From positions 62,001 to 126,000 of the forward strand of contig REEI01000062.1 of assembly GCA_007695145.1 (NCBI GenBank): DNA of 64,000 nt, read 5' to 3'. Below are positions 10,199-19,117 of the stretch, piece by piece. Position 1 is the stretch's first letter; each line of letters opens with the position of its first letter. Source of the DNA: Saprospirales bacterium. Lineage in GTDB: Bacteria; Bacteroidota; Bacteroidia; Chitinophagales; Saprospiraceae. A model generated the notes under the pieces. It saw only the letters and a program-made list of their open reading frames with translations, was not told where the DNA came from and did not search any database. The translations under genes were made by a program, and so were the position numbers.

Positions 10199-11629
10199 CT
10201 AATTTAATCCAGTACCATCATCCATAGGGTAGGGAAGGTGTTCAAATTCAGCCATGTCTTTGGATTCACCCAGCCAAAATTCAATATTGGGACACTCGTG
10301 ATACATTTTATGAACATTAATATAAGTATCGGAAAGTCTGTTCATCAACCATTTATTGAATTTTTGCGCCCTCTTGTACTCTGTTGCGAGTTCCCTTATC
10401 TTGGCATAATCTTGTTGCAAATTAGCGCGATGAGGGCGTGTTCTCGAAATCAATTCAAAAATTTTATACTTTCTATCTCCACTTCGGTCAGTAAATTCAA
10501 TAACCTCAGATATTTCGCCAACCTGAAGGTCTATGATAGCAAAATATACATCAGGCTCTAGCTCACCGACTTCAAAAAAAGTATTTCCAGTCATATTATT
10601 CACGACCCGGCCACCATTGTGGTAAGACTGGGCTTTATCGCTTCCAAATATTCTCACCGCCTGGTCAAATGGAATTGAGTCCCGGATTATCATGGTTCTT
10701 ATACTGTCTAAATGGTTTCTGGTCAATTCTCTGTCTTCGGTTGAAACTCTAGGTGTAAGCAGTATGTGGCGGGCATTGATATTATTTCCCCTTCGCTCTA
10801 GCAATTCAATTATATGAAAGCCAAATTCAGTTTCTATTGGGTCTGATATTTCACCAGGTTCCAGATTGAAAACCGTAGCTTCAAATTCAGCGACAAAGGT
10901 TCCACGTCTCTGCCATCCGAGATTTCCTCCTTGTCTACCGGACCCAACATCATCGGAAAAGGTCCGGGCGATTTCTTCAAAGGAGCGCTGGCCTGAAATG
11001 ATTTGATTGCGAAACTCAGTTATTCGGTTGAGCGTTTGCTCTCTCGTTTCCTGGTTGGCTTCAGGAAACATTACCAGCTCAGCTATTTGAACTTCCGAAT
11101 TGTAAAATGGGAGGCTGTCACGAGGGATGCTGTTGAAAAAATCGACCACTTCTGAAGGAGTTGCTCTAACATTTGCAGTGACCTGCATTTGCATTCTTTC
11201 CGCCAACAGTTGGTTTCTAAGGGGCTGGCGCTGATCTGCTTTAACCTGATCTATGGTCATGCCATAAAATTCTTCAAAAGCTGAAATATCACCACCCATT
11301 TGCTGGACGATTCTTTCGACACGAGCTTCAATTTGCATGTCCACCTCTTCCCAACTAACAATAACGCTATCAAGTTTTGCCTGGTTGACCAAAAGGTTTT
11401 GCGCCATAATGTTTTCTAGTATCTCACAGCGGGTGTTAATTGGATGTACCTCCTGAGGAAAATTTTCTTTGTAGTAATGATATTGTTGTTCTATTTCAGA
11501 AAGGAGTATGAATTCTCCTCCCACTTGGCCTATTACCTTATCTAACAGAGTTTTACTTTGACCAAATCCCAAAGTAATGGATAAGGAGCAAAGGAGCAGG
11601 GTAGCAGTGATTTGCTGAAAATATTTCAT
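10199..11629 (-). CDS. SurA-like periplasmic peptidylprolyl isomerase
   Basis: Periplasmic chaperone/isomerase of 476 residues for outer-membrane protein folding. A signal peptide covers residues 1-23 and ends in GFGQ. A SurA-type N-terminal domain follows, starting LLDKVIGQVGGEFILLSEIE. Two parvulin-like PPIase domains come next (about 165-270 and 275-375), the first with the typical SGRQGGNLGW and EFGFHIIELLERR elements. The second domain is more divergent. Length and order match SurA. It is the last gene of a three-gene operon and its ATG overlaps the upstream TGA by four bases (ATGA), which implies translational coupling. Probable clients are beta-barrels and T9SS parts (inference). Confidence 0.88.
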   Translation of the reverse strand: MKYFQQITATLLLCSLSITLGFGQSKTLLDKVIGQVGGEFILLSEIEQQYHYYKENFPQEVHPINTRCEILENIMAQNLLVNQAKLDSVIVSWEEVDMQIEARVERIVQQMGGDISAFEEFYGMTIDQVKADQRQPLRNQLLAERMQMQVTANVRATPSEVVDFFNSIPRDSLPFYNSEVQIAELVMFPEANQETREQTLNRITEFRNQIISGQRSFEEIARTFSDDVGSGRQGGNLGWQRRGTFVAEFEATVFNLEPGEISDPIETEFGFHIIELLERRGNNINARHILLTPRVSTEDRELTRNHLDSIRTMIIRDSIPFDQAVRIFGSDKAQSYHNGGRVVNNMTGNTFFEVGELEPDVYFAIIDLQVGEISEVIEFTDRSGDRKYKIFELISRTRPHRANLQQDYAKIRELATEYKRAQKFNKWLMNRLSDTYINVHKMYHECPNIEFWLGESKDMAEFEHLPYPMDDGTGLN

Positions 11630-12558
11630 TGAAAGTAAATTTTTACGTTATTATTGCGCATTTCACGCTCATATACTTCATTGCGCAAGCTGGAAAGCAA
11701 TTGATTTCTGCGATTAAGAATAATCAATTGTCGCACCTTGTTCTCGACAAGATTTTTTGGTAATATATCGCCCTCATTAACCACATCTGTAATCTTAAGG
11801 AAGTATCTGTAATCGCTGCTTACATAGGTTAACTCAAAGCCGGGAATTATATTTTCTCTGGAGACCTGATTGTTAAGGACTGAATTCAGTTCACCTAAAG
11901 TAATCCATCGGGTGGGGTTAATGAGCCAGTGACCCTCATTTGAATCCAACAGGTCTTCAATAGTATCATGTTCAGTTTCAAGATCGTAGAGTTGATTCCT
12001 CAGTCGCCAAATATGAGAGTGGTTGGCTGGGAATCCGGCTAACCTTATTTTGAAATAAAACTGAGGCGATACAAATTGATCAGGATTGTTCCTGTAAAAG
12101 GATTCTATTTCTCTTTGAGTGATAGAGGTGTCGAGGCGTTCATTTAAGATGCGGGATTCAAACTCATGTCTTAGAAGTGAGCTTCGATACTTTTCAACCT
12201 TTCTTTCAATTCCAGGATCATCACTTAAACTCCTTCTGGCCTCAAGGGCGAAAGATTCATCTCGCACCCAGCTTTCTATGTAAGATTTAACCAGCATTGC
12301 GGAGTCTGATTCAAGTCCAATATTGGTGAAAATATATTTTAAATCTTTGTAGTACAATTGTTTGTCGCCTACTTCTGCGAGGAGTTGACCTCTGTCTTCA
12401 GAAGCCAATTGAATTTCACATCCCCAAAAAAAGAAACAAGTAGATAATACAAGTGCCGCCGGTATCAAGGAATTCAAAGATACGAAAGTCTGCATTGGGG
12501 ATGAGATTAACAATATTTTTGATGTAAACTGCAGGAATAATTTCATGCTTATCTCCAC
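11626..12558 (-). CDS. SurA_N-like envelope protein without a parvulin domain
   Basis: A 310-residue protein between two parvulin isomerase genes. A hydrophobic leader is followed by FFWGC, a weak lipobox. The segment after it (LLAEVGDKQLYYKDLKYIF and the helices to about residue 150) resembles the N-terminal chaperone core of SurA/PrsA proteins. I find no parvulin signature in the rest, so it may act as a holdase or partner of its neighbours. The start is uncertain: ATG at 12558 overlaps the upstream gene by 10 bases, ATG at 12546 lies two bases after its stop, and ATG at 12495 would give a shorter signal sequence. Function is inferred from context. Confidence 0.7.
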   Translation of the reverse strand: MEISMKLFLQFTSKILLISSPMQTFVSLNSLIPAALVLSTCFFFWGCEIQLASEDRGQLLAEVGDKQLYYKDLKYIFTNIGLESDSAMLVKSYIESWVRDESFALEARRSLSDDPGIERKVEKYRSSLLRHEFESRILNERLDTSITQREIESFYRNNPDQFVSPQFYFKIRLAGFPANHSHIWRLRNQLYDLETEHDTIEDLLDSNEGHWLINPTRWITLGELNSVLNNQVSRENIIPGFELTYVSSDYRYFLKITDVVNEGDILPKNLVENKVRQLIILNRRNQLLSSLRNEVYEREMRNNNVKIYFQ

Positions 12559-14513
12559 AGATTCAATTTCCTTTCAAATACATCCCTATTGATCTGAACT
12601 TCATATCTATTGCGCAATTCCTCCATCCAGGCTTTTTCCAACTCATCCTGAAAGTCTGCTATAACAAACCCCCTTGCTTCATGAAGTTCACGTCGTCTTG
12701 GGGGAATGAGAGTTTCTACCTTTGAAAAAGTATGAACATCTCCATTCAGGTTCGAAATATTAGTCATTGATCCTTCACTAAATTCGAGCCCCTCTGGTAA
12801 GTTCCTCTGAATATAGGTTTCCCGGCTCAAATTAATATTGATATCTCTTCTCCCGTCAAAACGACGGACTACATCTTCTGCACTTCTTCCGGCAGCAGCC
12901 GAATGGATTCTACTCAGTCTTCTTTCATCGGCATTTTTGATGTAAAAATTTACCACGGAAGCAGTTTGTTCTGTCAGGTACCTGTCTCTGTTTTCATTGA
13001 AGAAGTTTCGCAATCCCGTAGTATCAGCAGCCGCTTTATCCCAAACTTTCATTTTGGTGAGTTCAAACAACAGGATACCTTCCTCGTATTCTCTCATCAA
13101 AGCTCTAAAGTCTTCATATTTTTCCTCCAGGAGGGCTTCTTGATGACTTATGGCCGCATCTCCGGTAAACGCTTTGTATAGTTCGGTCACAGCTTTCTTC
13201 AAATCAGTGTCTCTGCTCATCCTTAGTCGCATACGGGTATTTCTTCTCATACTCTCAGCAAAGCGGGATAATTCATAATCTTTTTCTCCAAGGGTAAAAA
13301 GGATCCCATCTTGTAACTCTTCAGGTACTCTCCATCGGTATGAAAAGAAGTCCTCATCCAGGGTTCCAATGAATTCTTCAAGTAAGGAATCATTTCTGAC
13401 ATAACCAGCCTCTTCCTTGATTCTCTGAATGAGTTGTTGCATGGCCAGATCTTTGCGATCAGAATTTTCCAATTGTTGCTCAATCAGGGGTTTCATCCTA
13501 TTGAAATCATCAATAGGTCGGGTGCTTATTCGCTTTATAATATGATAACCTATTCTAGTGGCAGCAGGCTGAGAGTATGCGCCATCCTCTTCAATACTAA
13601 ATGCAGCATCCTCAAAAGGTCGTTCGAAGAGATTGATACCTACAAATCCAATGTATCCTCCCCGGTTAGCAGTAGCGGCGTCTTCTGAATGTTCTTTGGC
13701 AACGGTTTCAAAGGGTACGCCTGAATCCAACTTTTTCATTATTGCTTCTACACGCTCTTCAGCGGTTCTACCGGTATTTTGTTCCGGTGTAGATCTGACC
13801 AGAATATGAGCCACCTCAACCTCTCCTCTAGCTTTCCTTCTGTCATTTACGCGAACAACATGCCATCCTAAATTGGACCTTACCGGCATCGAATATTCAC
13901 CAACTGGTGTTTCGTAAGCCGCCGTTTCTAAATTGTAAAAACCCTCAGGAAGAGGGGCGGTGATATAACCGATATTGCCACCATTCCTGCCTGCGGAAGG
14001 ATCGTCGGAATAAACCCTTGCAACCTCGCTGAATGAATCAGCTCCTTTGAGTTTTTCGCGCAGTTCGAGCGCTCTTTCGTAAGCTTCCTGAATGGTTTCT
14101 TCATCTGAATCCGCATCTAGTCCAACCAACAGATGGCTGAGATTGATATCTTTTTGCCTCCGTTCAAATAATTCTTTGACCAGATTTTCCACCACCTCTT
14201 TATTCATAAGATATGAGCGGGAAAGTTGTCGACGGTATCCCTCCAACTCTTCTCTAAGATTGGGCAATGTATCTAGTTGCAATTCTCTCGCTCGCTGCAC
14301 TTTCAACTTAAAGTTAACATACAGATCGAGATAGTCCCTCACTTCTTGTACGTCCGCATCAAACCCCTTTGGATTGTTTTTATTGAAAATATATAAAAAC
14401 TCGCTAGCGTAGACTGGAGAGTCTTCTATGGCAAACAGAATCTCATCTGTTTGAGAACTGAGTACTATAGGCAGTAAGAAAAAGTATGTTATGACCGAAA
14501 ATATTTTTAACAT
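12549..14513 (-). CDS. Peptidylprolyl isomerase with two parvulin domains
   Basis: First gene of the folding-factor operon, 654 residues. A signal peptide (1-19) is followed by a helical N-terminal domain. Two parvulin (PpiC-type) domains lie at about 125-225 and 230-325. Both show the DINLSHLLV / EVEVAHILV start, the GRNGGNIGYI / ANRGGYIGFV glycine motif and the LGWHVVRV / IGYHIIKR histidine element. The last 330 residues are helical and unassigned; they resemble the chaperone-type C-terminal region of PrsA-like proteins in Bacteroidota. The role is likely maturation of secreted and outer-membrane proteins in the periplasm. A TAATTTTG box at 14537-14544 marks a probable promoter for the operon. 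Confidence 0.88.
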   Translation of the reverse strand: MLKIFSVITYFFLLPIVLSSQTDEILFAIEDSPVYASEFLYIFNKNNPKGFDADVQEVRDYLDLYVNFKLKVQRARELQLDTLPNLREELEGYRRQLSRSYLMNKEVVENLVKELFERRQKDINLSHLLVGLDADSDEETIQEAYERALELREKLKGADSFSEVARVYSDDPSAGRNGGNIGYITAPLPEGFYNLETAAYETPVGEYSMPVRSNLGWHVVRVNDRRKARGEVEVAHILVRSTPEQNTGRTAEERVEAIMKKLDSGVPFETVAKEHSEDAATANRGGYIGFVGINLFERPFEDAAFSIEEDGAYSQPAATRIGYHIIKRISTRPIDDFNRMKPLIEQQLENSDRKDLAMQQLIQRIKEEAGYVRNDSLLEEFIGTLDEDFFSYRWRVPEELQDGILFTLGEKDYELSRFAESMRRNTRMRLRMSRDTDLKKAVTELYKAFTGDAAISHQEALLEEKYEDFRALMREYEEGILLFELTKMKVWDKAAADTTGLRNFFNENRDRYLTEQTASVVNFYIKNADERRLSRIHSAAAGRSAEDVVRRFDGRRDININLSRETYIQRNLPEGLEFSEGSMTNISNLNGDVHTFSKVETLIPPRRRELHEARGFVIADFQDELEKAWMEELRNRYEVQINRDVFERKLNLWR

Positions 14514-14536
14514 AAGGGACTCAAATTTTTGATGTG

Positions 14537-14544
14537 CAAAATTA
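14537..14544 (-). promoter_or_regulatory. Candidate -7 promoter box for the isomerase operon
   Basis: The minus strand reads TAATTTTG, a perfect TAnnTTTG match, 24 bases before the ATG of the two-parvulin isomerase gene. A -33 TTTG was not seen at the normal distance. Confidence 0.4.
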
Positions 14545-14806
14545 ATGGTTTTTTGGGTATTCTATATCGTATGCTGAAAAGATGGAAGAACTCTTTGAGG
14601 ATAAAAGGTAATTTCACCGGGAATATCATCCAATAATTAAGAGGTATACAGCATCGATACATTATATATTTACTCATAGGTTTACAATGGTTTAATGCCA
14701 ATATTCCTAAAAAAATTGTCCTTCTTCTTACAAATGCTAGTACGCCAAGTGAATTATTTGCATATTCTATTTCTATGAAGATTTAGTCTATGAACAAAAC
14801 CTTTAT

Positions 14807-16090
14807 TTACTTTTGACCGAGTTTAAGAAGGTCGTTCCCGATATCTTTTCGGTAGGTAATCCCTTCAAAACAAACTCTATTGACGTCTGCATAGGCGACT
14901 TCAATTGATTTTTCAAGTAATTCTGATTGGGCTGTAATTGCTAAAACGCGTCCTCCTGATGTAAAAATTTTATTTCCCTCCTCTCTGGTGCCAGAGTGAT
15001 ATACGCAAGAACCTGATATGTTTTCAAGACCAAAGATCTCTTTATTTCTTTGATAATTTCCCGGATAACCTCCAGAGGCAAGAATTATGGACACAGTTGT
15101 TTTTTGGTCAATCTGAAGCTGCCCATTTAACTCACCGTCTATTGCTTTTAAAATAAATCCAATGAGATCTGATTGAATCCTGGGAAAAACAGATTGAGTC
15201 TCCGGGTCACCCATTCTACAATTATATTCAATTACATAAGGATCATCTCCCACTTTTATTAAGCCGAAAAAGATAAAACCGCAATAGGGAATTTCATCAT
15301 TTTGAAGGCCTTTAATGGTGGGCTCTATGATTCGTTGAATAACTTTTTCTTTAAAGTTGCCACGGAAAAAGTAAACGGGAGACACCGATCCCATACCACC
15401 GGTATTTGGTCCGGTATCACCGTCCCCAATTCTTTTGTAATCTTTGGCTTCAGGCAATAAAATATAGTTTTTACCATCAGTAAGTGCGAAAACTGAAAAT
15501 TCTATTCCATCTAAATACTCTTCAATAACTACTTTACTAGATGAACTTCCAAATTTTCCACCCAACATTTCACAAAATTCCTCAATGGCTTTGCTTCTAT
15601 CCGTGGTAATAAAAACTCCTTTACCAGCAGCAAGACCGTCAGCTTTTAACACATAGGGCCCCTCAAGCTGATTGAGATAAGCGATACCATCATCTTTTTG
15701 CTCAATAGTAAACTCCTTGTAGGCGGCAGTGGGAACTCCATGCCTTTGCATAAATTCCTTTGCAAAACTCTTGCTTCCTTCTAATCTTGCTCCGGGCTTT
15801 CCAGGTCCAAGAACTCTAAGGCCCGCCAGGTCCTTATCCTCGTCCATCTGATCTTTTAATCCCTCAACCAATGGAGCTTCAGGGCCTATAATTACGAGTT
15901 CGATCTTCTTGTCCAGCAGGAACCTTTTTAATTCATAGAAATTACCTAAGTCTATTTCGCAGTTAATAAAGCCTTTGGAGGTTCCGCCATTCCCAGGGCT
16001 TACATATACTTTTGAGCTGAGCGGACTGTTTCGCGCAACAGTTGCAAATGCGTGCTCCCTACCACCACTTCCCAATATTAAAATATTCAT
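14807..16090 (-). CDS. purD: Phosphoribosylamine--glycine ligase (GAR synthetase)
   Basis: ATP-grasp enzyme for the second step of purine synthesis: phosphoribosylamine + glycine + ATP to GAR. It is 427 residues, the standard length. The N-terminus MNILILGSGGREHAFA is the family signature. The ATP-grasp core includes GPYVLKADGLAAGKGV, and the C-terminal domain has NCRMGDPETQ followed by VILASGGYPG. The start codon is fixed by the conserved N-terminal strand. It lies 55 bases downstream of a tRNA-Arg gene on the same strand and may share its transcript. No other pur gene is present here. Confidence 0.97.
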   Translation of the reverse strand: MNILILGSGGREHAFATVARNSPLSSKVYVSPGNGGTSKGFINCEIDLGNFYELKRFLLDKKIELVIIGPEAPLVEGLKDQMDEDKDLAGLRVLGPGKPGARLEGSKSFAKEFMQRHGVPTAAYKEFTIEQKDDGIAYLNQLEGPYVLKADGLAAGKGVFITTDRSKAIEEFCEMLGGKFGSSSSKVVIEEYLDGIEFSVFALTDGKNYILLPEAKDYKRIGDGDTGPNTGGMGSVSPVYFFRGNFKEKVIQRIIEPTIKGLQNDEIPYCGFIFFGLIKVGDDPYVIEYNCRMGDPETQSVFPRIQSDLIGFILKAIDGELNGQLQIDQKTTVSIILASGGYPGNYQRNKEIFGLENISGSCVYHSGTREEGNKIFTSGGRVLAITAQSELLEKSIEVAYADVNRVCFEGITYRKDIGNDLLKLGQK

Positions 16091-16145
16091 ATTATGGATA
16101 TAAGTTAAAAAAAATGGGATACTGTCAAAATCCGTAATACACTAG

Positions 16146-16217
16146 TAGCCCCGCCAGGACTCGAACCTGGATCTAGAGTTTAGGAAACTCCTATTCTATC
16201 CCTTGAACTACGGGGCC
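16146..16217 (-). tRNA. tRNA-Arg (anticodon CCU)
   Basis: A 72-base cloverleaf on the minus strand. The acceptor stem GGCCCCG/CGGGGCT is 7 bp with a G1:U72 pair. The D arm is GTTC/GAAT, the anticodon stem GGAGT/ACTCT has loop TTCCTAA (anticodon CCT), and the T arm is CCAGG-TTCGAGT-CCTGG. The discriminator is A and CCA is not encoded. CCU reads the rare arginine codon AGG. A complete TTTG-N19-TAnnTTTG promoter lies about 50 bases upstream. The identity is clear; the ends may shift by one base because of the G1:U72 choice. Confidence 0.96.
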
Positions 16218-16268
16218 TTTCAAAATATTTACATCCCGTGGATTAGATTCTGCTAGGATTTCAGGTTG

Positions 16269-16299
16269 CAAAATTAACCCATTATTCAATAAATTCAAA
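16269..16299 (-). promoter_or_regulatory. Bacteroidota-type promoter for tRNA-Arg(CCU)
   Basis: On the minus strand, TTTG (16296-16299), exactly 19 bases, then TAATTTTG (16269-16276). Both elements match the phylum consensus for the primary sigma factor. Initiation is expected near 16262, giving a leader of about 45 bases before the tRNA, and the transcript could run on into purD. Confidence 0.75.
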
Positions 16300-16374
16300 G
16301 TGGTGGAATTGGTCTCAATACAAAGAAATAAACAACAGAAAGGCTTCAGTGATGATGTTTTCTGTAAGAAAAAC

Positions 16375-18786
16375 CTATTTTTTAATTATAAACTGTTTAG
16401 ATTCAACTCTTTGACCGGATTTGGTAAGTAAGTTAATCAGGTATATACCTGAGGGAAGGTGTCCAATGTTAAAGGTTTCAGACCTACTTCCAATTTGTCC
16501 TTTAAATGCCCTTTTACCTCCTGAATCAAATATTTCAACAAATGGTTTTTCTAACAAGAAATCATTTGAAAGTACAATTGTAATATGGTCATTGGCAGGG
16601 TTTGGATAAAAATTCCACACATAGCTTGAAGCTAGGTGCTCTGTTGTTGATAAGAAATTGTCTTCAATAATAAGGTTATCCAGTCCACCAACTACAAGAT
16701 TGTTTGAACTGTTCTTGACTTCAAATCTCAACCTGATCCGTGAACCTATTCTTTCCATAGCATCGAATAGAGAGAGGTTTTCGACCCTGGTCCAACCTTG
16801 TGTAGTTTCATTAAATTCAAGAAGTAGGACTTCCCCATTGTCCCCTTCAAGATACACTTTAAAATAATTGTCGGAGTGGTTGGTTTCATTGAAAAGCCAG
16901 TAAGAGAAAGACAATACAGGTGAGAAATCAAAATCAGATCGATTGATCACAGGCGACAGTAGAATTGTAGAACCACTTTCAGGAAAGTCTGAAAAGGGAT
17001 TGCCATCTATTGGCTGTCCTGTAACAAAGGCCTTTTTGCCAAAATCATCAGGGACATCAGCATCAGGATGAACGATTTGACCTTCGGAAATGGAACCTGC
17101 AGGAATCGCCCTTTGCCATTGTCCGGCAGAGGTAGTAGAACTGACCTCCCAGCTCAGGTCCATATGAAAATCATCCGAATAACCCTTGTTGAGTTCAATA
17201 TTGAGAAAGGAGTTTTCAAGGAATTCAAAATTGAGCAGATGTTCCCGAGAATAACCCCATTTACCAAAAGAAATATTAAGAGTATCAGGCTGGAGAAGCA
17301 GTTTAAAGTTTCCAGACAAATCAGTCAAACCCCTTTCAATAGTTTCAGGATTACTAGTTCTGTCAAATTCAATTATGGCTTCTTGAATGGGAGACTGGGT
17401 ACTTTCTTCAAGTATAGTTCCTTCAAGAAAAAAGAGGTTATTTGGAGTGAGTTCTACATTCAATTCTGTGATAACTCCCCTAATCAACTCCACTTCTACG
17501 CTTAGGTCGTGGTATTGGGGGTGAGAAAAGACTACCTCTTGGATACCCTCGGATGCGGAACCAGTCTTGTAATTTCCCGAGGGGTTAGTAGCTGTATTTG
17601 TCGGTACTTCAACCAAGATTTCAACTTCTACACCCGGGATACTTTGACCATCAACAGAGGAGGTTACCCTACCTTCCAAATAGCTTGCCCTGACATAATT
17701 TGGTTCAAATACATATAAACCCGATTGGCGATCAGAACCCAAAACCAAACCTGAAGGAAGGTATGGGTAGGCACCCCAGGCTCCATTGAATCCGCCGTGT
17801 GCGCCGGGCCATGTATCGTACTGACCAACCTTTACCATATTTTCAGGCCGGTGAGCATCAATAACCACTATGCCATCGGTGTACCAGCTGACCACGAGAA
17901 AGCCGTTGTAATAATGCACATTGTGAGGTATGACACCCAGTCCTTCTGTAGTCTTCGGTCTAAAAGAACTGATGTATTTTATATCCAAAGGGTCGGTAAC
18001 ATCGTAAGCATCAACAAATGAGTTTGGACGCTCATCTGTTGTAAAAAGATATCGACCATCGTCTGAAAGCCAACAGGCATGTGTAAACTGAGAAGTGGTG
18101 GTTTGAGTGTTGAGCAAAATCGGATTGGTTCGATCGCTGACATCGTGTATTGAAAAAAAACCATCCACTATATCGGCACTGAACATGATGTCATCTCTGG
18201 TATAGTTGTCGTGAGAGTAATAATCAGCTGCAGCACTGAGGAAGGTGGGATTCCACGGATCAGAATGTAAATCAATAATCAGCACTCCACCTCTGTTCAA
18301 ATTGCATCCTGAGAGGTAGCCATAGCCCTTTTCATCTATCCACAAATTATGGCATCGATTGAGCATGTTAATTTCAGCGCTCAATTCAATTTGAGGTCTC
18401 CAAAATTTGAATGGCATAGAATCCGGGGCATTGCTCATGTCTACTATAAGCAACCCATCCTCTCCACGGTCGGCAACTGCATAAACATAATCGCCCCAAT
18501 TGTGCATATCCCTCCAAATACTTTGAGCACCCGGGATAAATAGAACTTCTTCGGGATTGGAAGGATCTTTGAGGCTTATAAAACTTGTTCCTGTAAAAGT
18601 TCCCACTATGGCATACTCAGTGCCATCAGGGCCCACATAACCCCATACATCAGCTACCAGTTGGGCGTAGTCAAAATTGGATACCAGCTCCAGATTAAAA
18701 TTCTTTTGACCTTGAAGCAACCCTATACTTCCTAATAGACAAATTGTTATGAATGAGTAGGTTCTGAAATTTAAGGGTTTCCCCAT
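16375..18786 (-). CDS. Choice-of-anchor B domain protein with T9SS sorting domain
   Basis: Secreted multi-domain protein (803 residues from the ATG at 18786; an ATG four codons upstream is also possible). A signal peptide is followed by a choice-of-anchor-B/LVIVD-type beta-propeller (about residues 30-370) with repeated phrases such as GLLIVDMSN and GVLIIDLHS. Two carboxypeptidase-regulatory-like beta-sandwiches follow (about 375-450 and 455-525). Next comes a jelly-roll-like region (about 540-715) containing STILLSPVI and FSYWLFNETNHSDNYF. A type A sorting domain (about 728-803, YPNPANDHITI to LPSGIYLINLLT) ends the protein. It is predicted to be exported by T9SS and attached to the surface. 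The ligand is unknown. Confidence 0.85.
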   Translation of the reverse strand: MGKPLNFRTYSFITICLLGSIGLLQGQKNFNLELVSNFDYAQLVADVWGYVGPDGTEYAIVGTFTGTSFISLKDPSNPEEVLFIPGAQSIWRDMHNWGDYVYAVADRGEDGLLIVDMSNAPDSMPFKFWRPQIELSAEINMLNRCHNLWIDEKGYGYLSGCNLNRGGVLIIDLHSDPWNPTFLSAAADYYSHDNYTRDDIMFSADIVDGFFSIHDVSDRTNPILLNTQTTTSQFTHACWLSDDGRYLFTTDERPNSFVDAYDVTDPLDIKYISSFRPKTTEGLGVIPHNVHYYNGFLVVSWYTDGIVVIDAHRPENMVKVGQYDTWPGAHGGFNGAWGAYPYLPSGLVLGSDRQSGLYVFEPNYVRASYLEGRVTSSVDGQSIPGVEVEILVEVPTNTATNPSGNYKTGSASEGIQEVVFSHPQYHDLSVEVELIRGVITELNVELTPNNLFFLEGTILEESTQSPIQEAIIEFDRTSNPETIERGLTDLSGNFKLLLQPDTLNISFGKWGYSREHLLNFEFLENSFLNIELNKGYSDDFHMDLSWEVSSTTSAGQWQRAIPAGSISEGQIVHPDADVPDDFGKKAFVTGQPIDGNPFSDFPESGSTILLSPVINRSDFDFSPVLSFSYWLFNETNHSDNYFKVYLEGDNGEVLLLEFNETTQGWTRVENLSLFDAMERIGSRIRLRFEVKNSSNNLVVGGLDNLIIEDNFLSTTEHLASSYVWNFYPNPANDHITIVLSNDFLLEKPFVEIFDSGGKRAFKGQIGSRSETFNIGHLPSGIYLINLLTKSGQRVESKQFIIKK

Positions 18787-18798
18787 AGCTAAATACAA

Positions 18799-19117
18799 TT
18801 TGTGAACAGTAAAACTTGTAAATCGGATACAAAGATGGTCGTTTTAGGAGCTGCATACACTTAAGAAAAACTAAAGAAGCTAACAGTTCAAAAAAAAAAT
18901 GACGTATCATTCATGTATCTTACTGAGTAAAAATTTGTAACGTATAAATAATTCATATCATCTTTTCTTTTTGGTAAAAAGTTAATCCCCGTTTCGTAAT
19001 TTTGCAATCCCATGAATGTGTCCTTTTAAAAGGGATGTAATTACGTATTGGTTATATGTGAAAATCCCGATGTGAGGTTTTTGAAGGGACTTCACAAAAT
19101 ACTAAATGAAATAGGGA
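18799..19117. other. Divergent intergenic region with accD leader
   Basis: About 320 bases between divergent genes. It contains the accD promoter candidate (listed separately), a leader of about 110 bases, and a 12-bp perfect palindrome CCTTTTAAAAGG at 19022-19033 inside that leader, which could be an operator or chance. No gene is visible. Confidence 0.5.
18970..19004 (+). promoter_or_regulatory. Candidate promoter for accD
   Basis: TTTG ending at 18973 is followed after 23 bases by TAATTTTG (18997-19004). The -7 box is a perfect consensus and the spacing is at the long end of the accepted range. The start of transcription would be near 19011, leaving a leader of about 107 bases before the ATG. 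Confidence 0.5.

Noticed and set aside
17068-17505. 145-codon plus frame antisense to the choice-of-anchor-B gene
   Set aside because: A shadow of a well-supported secreted protein gene on the other strand.
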